DNA of 64,000 nt from Sesamum alatum. Lineage: Eukaryota > Streptophyta > Magnoliopsida > Lamiales > Pedaliaceae. Shown here piece by piece: positions 1 through 9,574 of this stretch. The notes below the pieces were generated by a model that saw only the letters and a list, made by a program, of their open reading frames with translations, was not told where the DNA came from and searched no databases. Location of the stretch: assembly GCA_034509735.1 (NCBI GenBank), contig JACGWO010000004.1:18333395-18397394 (forward strand). Direction: 5' to 3'. The position numbers and the translations under genes were made by a program. Every line of letters starts with the position of its first letter. The stretch's first letter is position 1.

Positions 1-545
1 CTGCTCATATAGTTTTGATACTACCTTCAAAATCAAAATATCATATGCATAAGAGATTATATTAAACGACAATGATGAAAAACACGTAAGCAATGAAATA
101 TTCTACTAGATATGTCAACTTTAAAAATTTTACCTTGAGAAATCAAATCTTACTACAAAATTTTTCTTGATAATTAGATGTAAAACTCTCGTATTAATAC
201 TCTTGTACTAATAAAGTATTTAAAATTGTAAAACTCTCGTACTAATAAAATATTTAAAATACTGTAAGTGTGATTGACAATAAACAAACTAGAATTGAGA
301 AGAAAGAAAACTGTGTTTATTCATTTGTTGGTTAACCTATTTCTAGGCTCTATTATTACGAGTAAAGATCCATCTTGTTAATATAGGGAGATGAACCATA
401 TCATCATAGAAATGAATGATGATCAGGAGAGACAAATCACAAAATATTTGAAACTTATAAGGGATATAAAGTGATTATAGAGATGAAAATCAACAAATAT
501 ATGTTCATAATAGATAAATAATGAGGTTAGAAGTTTTGAACTTAT
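1..545. other. AT-rich intergenic DNA, no gene seen
   Basis: No coding region is recognisable. An imperfect direct repeat lies at about 180-262: the phrase GTAAAACTCTCGTA followed by an AT-rich tail occurs twice. The stretch ends at the 3' flank of the tRNA gene. Confidence 0.6.
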
Positions 546-556
546 AAAACTAAAAA
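546..556 (-). terminator. RNA polymerase III terminator of tRNA-Asn
   Basis: Read on the minus strand, a run of five T (plus-strand A at 552-556) begins 11 bases after the last tRNA base. A second run of four T (546-549) follows. T runs just past the mature 3' end are the normal Pol III stop signal. Confidence 0.7.
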
Positions 557-566
557 TAACAGAACA

Positions 567-590
567 CGCTAGAAGGAGGGCTTGAACCTC

Positions 591-623
<33 letters not shown>

Positions 624-640
624 AACTGAGCTATTCCAGC
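567..640 (-). tRNA. tRNA-Asn (anticodon GUU)
   Basis: The 74-base minus-strand sequence folds as a complete cloverleaf. The 7-bp acceptor stem is GCTGGAA with TTCTAGC (one G-T pair), and the discriminator base is G. The D stem is GCTC/GAGC, the anticodon stem TGTGG/CCACA with loop CTGTTAA, and the T stem GGAGG/CCTCC with loop TTCAAGC. The anticodon GTT lies at plus-strand 604-606. There is no intron and no encoded CCA, so it is a nuclear-type gene. The internal B-box (GGTTCAAGCCC) is present. Upstream, CAA at 643-645 fits the CAA motif usual before plant tRNA genes. No stem mismatch is seen, so it looks functional. It is unrelated to the retroelement primer, which is initiator Met. Confidence 0.95.
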
Positions 641-834
641 TGTTGATAATGATTGCGATCTTGATTAATAACACGCGTTGAAGGAATAAGAATTGATAAC
701 ATTAGGATATCTATGCATCTCAAACTTAATAAAACCAATTTGTTGTTTCCCAATTTATTCTCTCTATTTTATTTTACTCAATTTTATTTTCTTCATAAAT
801 TATTAATTTAATAAAAATATTATTATATTTGCAT

Positions 835-859
835 ACACATTGAACGTGTTTCCGACTAA
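835..859 (+). mobile_element. Helitron-like 3' end (weak)
   Basis: ACAC and GTGT form a short stem (835-838 with 846-849). CTAA follows at 856-859, with T next. This has the hairpin, short spacer, CTRR and T order of a Helitron 3' terminus, but the stem is only 4 bp. The support is the related sequence at the two other sites in this spacer. Confidence 0.25.
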
Positions 860-1275
860 TTGCTATAAATACCACATGCTTTAACTAGCACAAGAACTGA
901 CATATGCTAGAAAAAAGAAAAAAAAAACTCACTTTCCATAAAATAATCAGTTTATTAAGTTTGACTACTACTTGTTTGATGAGATGAGTAAAACATATAT
1001 ACAAGGGTTAATGATATTTATACCCACTCTCAAAATGTAAAATTATACAAGAGCTAAAAAAATAAAAACAAAAAAAAACTAGTTTTTTCATTCTTTTGTG
1101 TCTATTTTCTATTCAATGGTTGTAATTTGGAGTAATATTTTATTACAAGTACACTATTTTGATATTATATATATATATATACTGCAATTACACCATTTCT
1201 TTTAGTATTTTTAGTTATCTAAATAATATATATTTTTAAAATAGTAATTAATTTTTATAATTTAAAATTAAATCT

Positions 1276-1307
1276 GCACACACATTTGAATATGCCACTT
1301 ATACTAG
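1276..1307 (+). mobile_element. Helitron-like 3' end (decayed hairpin)
   Basis: The motif GCACACACATTTGAATATGC is followed by an 8-base spacer region and CTAG at 1304-1307, then T. It matches the sharper copy at 1615-1646, but its stem is reduced to about 3 bp. No 5' TC terminus could be assigned. Confidence 0.3.
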
Positions 1308-1614
1308 TTGTGTAACTTGTGTTATTAAGGGAAGGCACCATTTTGGTATCTCACATTTTTTGGTATGCTATTTTATATTTTTTTTAATATTTCATTTAAT
1401 TATTTTTATTTATCTGACTTCCCACTCTCCCACCATCTTTTGGTAGCTTTTTTTTGTTTTATCCCACGCATATTTTTTTTTTCTAATATTATATCATTAT
1501 CTTTTTTTTTTATCACCAGTTCATTAAAAATCTAATATTAACTTATTAGTTTGAATTTACATAATTAATAATAAAAATTACAAATGTTTTATTTTAAATA
1601 TTATTAAAAAATAC

Positions 1615-1646
1615 GCACACACATTGAGTGTGCCACAAATGACTAG
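1615..1646 (+). mobile_element. Helitron-like 3' end
   Basis: GCACAC (1615-1620) pairs with GTGTGC (1628-1633) around a 7-base loop. Nine bases later CTAG (1643-1646) occurs. A hairpin about 10 bases before CTRR is the signature of a Helitron 3' end. The next base is A rather than the usual T, which weakens the call. The body would be AT-rich non-autonomous DNA to the left, with no 5' end defined. Confidence 0.4.
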
Positions 1647-2240
1647 ATTTATCATTACCTACCATTTTCTTATAATCTAATATTAAATTTTTATTTTGTA
1701 TATATATTACTAAATAATCTAATATTACTATATTACTTAATATCATGATTATATTGTGTGGTCCCATTTTTGGCTAACTGTAGGTCAATTTAATTAATTC
1801 ATTGCACCTACATAGTTATGTTTCATGATGTGTACCTGGGTCCAATGGTCTTCAAGTAAATCCTAAGATGGAGGGGGACTAACGTGCAAAGAAGGGTTAA
1901 CACTCTAATGTTTCAAGTCAATAATGCTCTTATAAAAAAGGAAACTTGAAAATGAGTGAGAATAATGGTAAAATATGAATGTGTGGTGTGACAATTCATG
2001 TAAAGTGTGAAAATAGGCAAAAGATAGCTTTAGAATCAAGAGTAATTGAAAGTAGAAGTATGAAAGTGATGTTACTTGACAAGTAAATGTAGGATGCCTC
2101 TATTTATATACCTTCGTAGAGCATGATGGGAAGTTATTTGTGAACAGTCCTATACCGTTTGAAAGCCCTTTAAGTCAGCTATCTAACCAAAAAATCCTTT
2201 TGGGGTTTGAACTGAGATTGAGTGAGATATGCCCCTTTGA

Positions 2241-2959
2241 CTAGGTCATGCAAGGTTGCTTGGAGATTCCGAAATTAGTTACTTGTGGATCACCAACTCG
2301 TTTATCCTCGAATTTGTGGGAGTTTGGTACATATTTTTTAGTATCATGTGGTCTGATGTGCTGGCTATGACGTGTTCGCCTGGTTGTACGATGACGTATT
2401 CGACTAAAGTAGGCTTGTTTCTTGAGCATGCTAATTTTAGGAAAGGTAAAAGGAATATACTGATGGCCTTTGCTTCCTAGCTGGGCTAGATGGGCTCGTA
2501 AATTTGCTTTGGATCGACTAGAAATATTGAGGGGTCATCATCAGTCCCTCACTCTTGGAGTGCAAGTCGTACAGGTGGACAACTGGAGTAGGTTGAAATA
2601 TCCTGAAAGAAGAAAGAGAAATGTCTCCTACTTGTGCTCATCAACCAAGCGAATCCTGTGGGGATGACTGAGGAGTGTTGGCTAGCTGGAGAGTCCACAT
2701 GATTTGTGGGCTCTTGATAGCAAGCCCACCCCTATGTTGATGGGACTGTTTGGCATGAAGGGGTATATAAGGTATTTTCTTCTCCCCAACATTCTCATGC
2801 CCCTTTTGTTATAAGGTAATTTTTCTTGCTTCTTTACTCTTTTCAAAGTTTTCTGCACGTAATCTTGTGATTCTAAACTTTCTTCCTGTTAGATCCCATT
2901 GTTCTTAATCCTCCTTTTCCTAGGTAAGCTCTTTCTTCCCTTCTTGATTTCCTATAATC
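2241..2959 (+). promoter_or_regulatory. Probable promoter and leader of the gypsy-type gene
   Basis: This stretch precedes the start codon at 2960 and carries no convincing coding sequence. A TATA box (TATATAA, 2764-2770) lies about 190 bases upstream of that ATG. A pyrimidine-rich leader lies between them. It may be the LTR or promoter of the element that encoded the next gene, but no terminal repeats or primer site were identified. Confidence 0.35.
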
Positions 2960-3463
2960 ATGTCTGAGGGAGGTGAAGATGAAAGGGTTGTGGAGGAATT
3001 TTTTATGGACTTAGTAAGCTTTCTAGTGACAGGAAGAAGAATTCTATTGCCTTTGACTTCAGCTCTTGCCACCCAGGGGTGAGGGTGCGGAGGAGGTGAG
3101 TAGTTTAAAGAAGGTAGTCAACAGATGGAGACATAGAAAATTATGGATAGAGTAGTGGCCTTAGGCGTAGAATCTTTTAGGGTTTTCCACACCTACTATA
3201 CTAAGTACAGGATATCGATGAGTTTCTAATTTGGGTCTCAACTTCTGACGAACGCACTAATTTGCCTCCTGAGGGTTTTGCTTGTTTCTATTTTGCCCAG
3301 CTAGAAGCTGGTTTGCTTTCCCTGTCCACCTTTTCTTTTCCGAGGTCTCCACCTTGTTTAAGGTCCCCTTGAGCCAGCTACTACCCAAATATTTTAATTT
3401 GTTGGCTGGGCTTTATATGGTTGTTAGCAACTTAGACGAAATTCCTTTAACCGCCCAATTTTA

Positions 3464-3494
<31 letters not shown>

Positions 3495-4674
3495 TGGAAA
3501 AGGCCAGTGCCAGCTTGTTTTTATTACACTTCTAGGGGTGATGCACAATTCCTTTCCCCTGAATCCCCTGTAAAACAGTGGAAGTGCCATTTATGTTTTA
3601 TTTCCTCTCTTGTTCTGTGGCGTTTTCCTTCCTTGTGGATTTCTACTCCACGTTATTTGCTTAGATATTCTATCCATACCCGTTCAGCTGCTTTCTAGCT
3701 CCTGTTGGATCGCTTAAATGCCTCCCACTATGACCCTCACAAGTTCGTCTACCTGACCCTTCTTCACCATTTTGGGTTGAGTCCCAAGGACCGTCATGGA
3801 TGATGCTGCTAGTATAGGTTTCACATCCTTCTTTTTGTAATTTTTCCTGCATGTGTAGCTAGTTTACATGACTGGTTGGTATACTTGTTTGTTGCAATCA
3901 GTATGTTCAACAAAATGCTCCAAGACAAGGTCCTCGAGGAGGATAAGTCTCCTGGTGCGGGCTCTTCTGCCAAACGTCCCCTTCTGAAGAGCCACCCTCC
4001 ACTCAAGCTAGTTCTTCCTCGATAGGGGAGCTTAAGAGTAAGTGATAGGATGATCCTATTCCTACGCCCACTAAATGGGCTAAGGGGTTAGCTGGTTTTT
4101 TGGCTTCTCTAGCTTTGTGGTCTGACTACTCACGTTGGAACCGCTAGACCAGTTGAAGAGAAGGCTACAAAGAAGAAAAAGGTTACGAGCGAGGGCTATT
4201 CCCTGCTGCAAGAGGAAGGTGAGAGCAGCTCAGCTGTTGAATTCCTGAAGGGAGTCCCTCCACCTCTGGACAGGTGTTACATAAACACTCTGCCTCGAGC
4301 TCAAGCCTTAAGTCTATTCAGATCTCATCTGAGTGTTCAACAATACGTAAAGCAAGTTAAATGTATACAGGCAAATGATGAAGTAACTTGCTAACCTATG
4401 CAACTTGTTTGAGGCCACTGTGTTGGGTGGTGGCTTGCTTGACTGGCTAGAGCAAGGAGGGCTAGTAGCTGAGGAGGCTAAGAAAAAGGTGGAGGAGTTG
4501 GAGAAGGTAACTCAGGATAAGGCTCGGGTGCATGAACCTGGCTTGGCACATTTGAGAGTTGAGAATGCTAGCTTTCCTAGCGCTTGGAGGAGCCCGGACT
4601 GAAGCAGGAGTAGCTCATGAATTAGCTAATCCGCGACTATCCTTCTTCTGCGAAAGGGAAGAAAGTGCTGGTAG
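2960..4674 (+). pseudogene. Putative gypsy-type transposon protein, N-terminal part
   Basis: This decayed gene resembles the plant 'putative gypsy type transposon' family (Pfam Transposase_28). From ATG 2960 a short open stretch begins MSEGGEDERVVEEF and hits a stop after about 40 codons. In other frames, about 3218-3500 encodes the recognisable domain, with pieces such as TNLPPEGFACFYFAQLEAGL and, after a frameshift, FFSEVSTLFKVPLSQLLPKY. A 27-base poly-T run at about 3467-3493 interrupts the domain. A further open stretch at about 4230-4390 includes VEFLKGVPPPLDRCYINTLP. Charged, coiled-coil-like sequence rich in E and K follows (about 4405-4600). The family's function is uncertain. A solo LTR at 4675 splits the gene, which resumes at 6900. 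Confidence 0.6.
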
Positions 4675-6899
4675 TGTTGGAATAGGTGACCAGAAAGGCA
4701 ATAGGTTTGGCAATTTGTAACCTATCCGACAACTTGATGTGAATGTAATATTATTATGTGATGAATAAGATGAGTATTCGTCACCAATGGTACCTTCTTT
4801 GTTGCGCTCATCTTACATTTGTTAAAACGGTGTTTAACTTATATCGCAAGAAAGCCCACAGACCATGGATAACAACTCGTGCAGTTGGGCCACGCATTGG
4901 ATGGTGGTCATGAAACCAACTGATTAAGAGTTGGGTCTGAAACGTTCCAAGTCGAGGACCTCAAGACAGGGCATCGAGAGTCCTATTGAGACTTGCATCA
5001 AGAGTCGTGTTCATTGGATGAGTGCCGTGTTTCATCGGCGACAGGCGTGGGACGCCTACACGGTCTTGATGGGTTGGTCGACTGGGGTCGAGTCGACTGG
5101 ACTGACTCGCGGGGATCATCATATGGAAGCCTTGGAGGCTTGGTCGGTATGATTGGTTTTCCCCGGTTCCGATAGTACGGGAGTAATCCTCAGACTTGAG
5201 GGATCATGGCAGTCGCGTGCACAGGACGGCTATATCTTGGATCTGGCGAGAGGTAATCATTCTGTAAGATGATTATCATAAGCCTTGTCCAGTGCAGTCG
5301 GAATGTGTAGCGAGGACGGTGGATTCCAAGAAGAGGATCCGTCCCCTGTCAGTATGTGACAGAGGTATCTCCTATGCACTCGGAGACACGTTCATGCTGT
5401 TTGAAGCTGTGGCCACAGTGGTTGGTCGAACTGGGAATGGTTTCCTGTGTCGACGCAATGAAGCATACGTGGTCTCGAGTATTAAGCATAGATGCCTAGT
5501 CAAGGATGGGAACCGACGCCCAATTCCATACCCTAGACTAAGGCCGGGAGACGGTAGACGGAAGGATCGTACCCGTACGGAATCGGCGCCTAAATGTTCA
5601 CGCCAATTCACCTAGTCTCTAGTGCCATGGACCGTTGCTAGACGGCCACCCATGGTAACGGGCCCTTGTGGACACGGGCCCAAGTCTAGCTGAGGGTGAA
5701 CGTAAAGGGTCACACACAAATCACCGAGGAGGTTGAGAGATCGACTTGGAGTCAATCTCGAAGGATAAAATAAGTAATTGGATTACTTAAGGGAAAGTCC
5801 ATTGGATGGACGGGCTGATATTGTATTGGGCTTTCATTTAATCGGTAAATTGGATTTTCGATTAAATATGAAAAGATGAGACGTTGAGACGTTGGATCTT
5901 TTAATTGGATTAAAAGATCAACGGGAATAATTTAAATGGACATTAAATTGGATTTAATGTTGGGTTCGTCGTAATTAGATTACGATAAAACCCAGTTCGT
6001 TAAATTATACCCGAGAGGAGATTCCTAATTTGGAATAGGAAGAAGTTGGACTTCTTCCCTTAATTAAACATGGCCGACATGCTCCCTTGGAGGAAGCAAA
6101 ATCAGCCATGTTTCATGCTAGGTGGTATGTTGACTTGTCTCTTTTGGAAAGAGACAAATCAACTCCAATCAAGCTCTTCCTTTTTGGTATGATTTGATCA
6201 TACCATAAATTTTGGTAGGCTTGATTGAAGAATTGATGGTGATTGGTTGGAATGAATCTAGACATCCTTGGATTGAACCTAGACACATTCCAATAATCAC
6301 ATTAATTATGTATATATATTAGAATATACAACACCAAGCATAAGTGATTCATTATTCATCTTTTTCTAGGAAAAAGAGAAGACAAAAATCCTCTCCTCTC
6401 TCTCAAAATTTCGTGCTCCCTCCCTCTCTTACACTTGTGTTCTTCACTTGATTTTGAATCAAGAAGAAGAACAAAGTAAGTTTAAGAGAACACTAATTCA
6501 TAGTGTTCTTCTCTTAAATCGATTCCTTCCTAAACCCGTTCTTTTCTAGCAAGAAGAACGTGTGTTTCTTCCGGTGTGGTGTGGATCACCTTTGGAGAAT
6601 CCATACGTTTGGATTTCGTGAGCATTCCGGAGAAGGAACAACGCTAGTAGCCGGGAGCATACGCTAAACAATCAAAGGTAACGGTTTATTACGCTTTGAT
6701 TGATTTCATTTGTATATCTATGCCCTATGTGTTTAAATATATGTTTTAATATTTACACATCCTACATCGAATGCCCGGTTGAGCACCCAAGGGTACACCC
6801 CTTGGGATTCGCGTATTTTGAATTTTATTTAAATTTACGCACAATTTCTCGCTTTTCTCGCTTCCGCTCGCGCTCCCGGGCGGATCCGCTTGTCCTTCA
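4675..6899 (+). mobile_element. Solo LTR, copia type A
   Basis: A complete 2,225-bp LTR runs from TGTTGGAATAGG to GATCCGCTTGTCCTTCA. It is flanked by the 5-bp target duplication GGTAG (4670-4674 and 6900-6904), and no internal region is present, so it is the product of LTR-LTR recombination. A TATA-like run (TATATATA, 6311-6318) probably marks the U3/R promoter. Upstream, 5771-6205 is packed with perfect inverted repeats (see findings). A stem-loop lies at 6786-6806, and a perfect 12-bp palindrome CTGTGGCCACAG at 5407-5418. Sense reading frames of 73 and 107 codons (4931-5152, 5292-5615) are open here and recur in other A LTRs. Confidence 0.93.
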
Positions 6900-7198
6900 G
6901 GTAGTGCTCTGAAGTATTATTACCACGGCTTTTGGGCCTGCGCTGATCAGTTTGTAGAGCCCGTCCTCCTTCAACTGCACTTACTTCCTTACTAGATATA
7001 CATGCGGGTTTAGCCTATGCCTACGAGCCGGATGATGAGGTTCCCCACAAGGTGCCAGAGGCTTTGCTGCATGCAGGTCACAACGAAGAGGCTCCAAGGG
7101 TCTCGAGTGACCAAGTGATGGAGGATGTTTTCCCTCTTAGGGCGGAGCCCCCAACTAGTGGTGATGAAAGTGTCCCTCTTCCTGCTTCAAATAACTGA
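6900..7198 (+). pseudogene. Putative gypsy-type transposon protein, C-terminal part
   Basis: This resumes the gene broken at 4674. An open stretch leads through HAGLAYAYEPDDEVPHKVP and ends at TGA 7196-7198. Removing the solo LTR and one GGTAG copy joins the two host flanks. The acidic composition suits the tail of such proteins, but no domain is recognised here, so the assignment rests on position and reading frame. Confidence 0.4.
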
Positions 7199-7611
7199 TT
7201 TCCTTGCCTGCATGAAAATAATATTATTTCTTTTGACCCCTCACGTGCGAGGTAGAAAGTGCACGTGTGTGGGCTTTTGGATGATTTATGTATTTTATGG
7301 AACTGAGTGTCTTTGGATTCCATCTTTTCTCCTTTCTTGGTTGAACAATTTCCTTCTGTGCAACTATGTTTTTTCCGTTTACTTGTTGTGGGTGTCTTTG
7401 CCTGTTGTATCGTGCTTCCACCTTTCCTGCAGGTTAGTGTATTTATTGGCTGGGGGTACCTGTCTTATATGCTAAGTAGTGTGTTTTCCTGCAGGTGTTA
7501 AATGATAAAGAAAACAATGGAAAGACTTAGAATCCCTTGTTTTGCGCATGTGGTTTTAGCACAGTAGGAGGTACTAGCAAAAAGAGTCAGCTCAAAAGTA
7601 TGTAAATGGAC
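7199..7611. other. Gene-free stretch after the gypsy-type gene
   Basis: Nothing is recognisable here. Open frames on the plus strand are T-rich and look accidental. It is probably 3' untranslated or element DNA downstream of the stop at 7198. Confidence 0.4.
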
Positions 7612-8177
7612 TTGTTTTTATTTTATTTTGTTTTCAGAAACCGCCTATGTCGAGGCGGGGGGTTTGGCCAGATCTCTACCCGTTTTTTAAGAAAGAATCA
7701 ATGCAACACATGTGCAATTTCAAAACCGTAAATGAGGAGTAGTTACTCCCTTTACAAGTATAAACAATGACTCCAAAAATCTTGAAATGGAAATGAGGTA
7801 GCAAGCTATCTAAGCGGATCAACGTAGCTAGATGACCCACTGCCCGAGTTATCATCTTGGACAATAGTTGGCATGCAAGGTTCGCTAGGTGGTCCGCCGG
7901 TTGATTCTCCTCCCTATAGGCATGCCGAAACTCAGTACACATTTGTTGTTTCATAATCCAAATTCTTGTGAGGAAGGACAGCAAGGTCCAATTCCTTTGA
8001 TCAATTTCCACCACCACAGCGTACGGCTATTGCCTCAGTAGGACGATTTAGAGTATGACTATTGGCTCATTTCCACTACCACAGCGTGACAGCTGTTCAT
8101 TTGAGCAAGACAAAGGCCCCGCATTACCGCTTGTAATTTTGCGTACGTATTAGTTTTCTCTCCCAGAAAGTCATAAA
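7612..8177 (-). pseudogene. LINE-type RNase H domain fragment
   Basis: Read on the minus strand from 8177, the sequence encodes YDFLGEKTNTYAKLQAVMRG and then VVVE, as in the RNase H domain (RVT_3) at the end of plant LINE ORF2. After a frameshift it continues to HAYREENQPADHLANLAC, the conserved end of that domain. A partial tandem duplication of about 65 bp repeats the VVVE segment and breaks the frame near 8017-8090. The T-rich stretch at about 7616-7637 would be a degenerate A-rich tail on the minus strand. The 5' part is cut off at 8178 by an LTR. It could instead be a host RNase H-like fragment, but the REENQ..D.LA pattern favours a LINE. Confidence 0.6.
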
Positions 8178-9574
8178 TGTTAGAATAGGTGACCAAAAAG
8201 TCAATGTGGTTGGCTGTTCTGATAACTATTCACCAATTTTTGAACAAAAGTAATATTATATTGAGAAATGTAGTAAGGATTCATCATTGGCAACTATGAG
8301 TTTGTTGTGCTTACTGCTAGCATTGAATGTGGTTTCGATGTCACAACAAACGCCCACAGACCGGACATATGAATCCAAGAAGTTGGATTGTGCATAGGTT
8401 GGCGGTCATGGAACCAACTTCTGTACGATAGGTTTGAAACACTCCAAGTCGAGGACCTCGAGATTGGGTATCAAGGGTCCTATAGAGACTTGCACTAAGG
8501 ATTGCATTCATTGGATGTGTACTGTATTTCATCGGTGACAGACGTTGGACGTCTATGCAATATTAGTGGGTTAGTTGACAAGGGTGTCGGCTGATTGAGG
8601 TGACTCGTGAAAATCGTCATATGGAAGCCATACGGGCCTTATCGGTATGACTTGTATCCCGTTTCCAATGATACGGAATTAGTTCTCAGACTTGAGGAAT
8701 CACGACAGTCGCTTACATACGATAGTTGTATCTTGGATCTGGCGAGCGGTGATTGTGTCATAAGACATGGTCATCATAAGCCTTGTTCAGTGCAGTCGGA
8801 GTACGTTGAGAAGACGGTGGATTCCAGGATAGGATTTGTCCCCTGTCAAAGATTGTGACAGCGATATCTCCTATGCGCTCTGAGATGATTTAGACTCTCA
8901 AAGTCTATGACCATAGCACTTGATTCGATGGAAAAGGATTTCCTACCTCAATCATAGAGTTAAACCTATCTCAAGTTTGAAACATAGATGCCTAAGTCAA
9001 GGATGAGAATCGACATCCTATTCCATGCCCTAGACTAGATCGGAGGCAAGCGACAGTAGGACCGTACCTATATGTAACTCGAAGCCTAAGTGTCCACGCC
9101 ACATATTCACCTAGTCTATAGTGTCATGGACTGTTGCTAGACGGCTACCCATAGTGACGGGCGAATTCCTATCATGTGATGATCAGAAATTTGCCTAAGT
9201 CTAGCTGAAGGTGAACCTAAAGAGTCACACTCAATTCACCGAAAACGGAGGAATTAATTTGGAATTAATTCCAGGAGATTGAACAATTAAACTAAATTAA
9301 ATTAAATTGGTTCTCTTTTGGAGTGAAAAAGCCTTTAATTATTAATTGGATTAATTAGGCTTGGTTCATGAATTAGATTCATGAATTAAGAGAGGGCTAT
9401 TTCCGTCTTTAAGTAGAATAAAGATGGAAATATTAATTTTGGGCTTAAGTATTTATTTGATTTTTGGTACAAGCATATTAGGAATTATTGGACTATTTAA
9501 ATAGGATTTAAAAGTCCATTCCATAAAGCCCATCAAGGGACGGACGGATGAGATCGAATCTTGGGGCTAGATGA
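8178..9574 (+). mobile_element. D2: left part of a D-like LTR
   Basis: It starts with TGTTAGAATAGGTGACCAAA directly after LINE sequence and runs 1,397 bp before element C cuts it at 9575. It shares the conserved LTR core at about 9085-9162 and AT-rich inverted repeats such as GGAATTAATT-TGG-AATTAATTCC and TTCATGAAT-TAG-ATTCATGAA. The 3' end is not in the window. Whether it is a solo LTR or the 5' LTR of an element cannot be told. Confidence 0.75.

Larger units (their letters stand above)
641..2240. other. AT-rich intergenic spacer
   Basis: About 1.6 kb of AT-rich DNA with no recognisable gene. It contains many A and T homopolymers, a (TA)8 microsatellite at 1166-1181, and three Helitron-like 3' ends listed separately. 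The right-hand part (about 1745-2240) is less AT-rich and could belong to the gypsy-type remnant that follows, but I cannot define an LTR boundary there. Confidence 0.5.

Noticed and set aside
567..640. tRNA-Asn as a source of the retroelement primer
   Set aside because: The primer sites read TGGTATCAGAGC, which matches initiator tRNA-Met and not the 3' end of this tRNA.
3282..3698. A single 138-codon gene
   Set aside because: Only its first part matches the gypsy-type domain. It begins in the wrong frame, runs through poly-T and has no separate start context, so it is a slice of the larger pseudogene.
7125..7501. Overlapping hydrophobic plus-strand frames of 116 and 64 codons
   Set aside because: Phe/Leu-rich translations come from T-rich DNA. 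No homology, no conserved copies and no start context.
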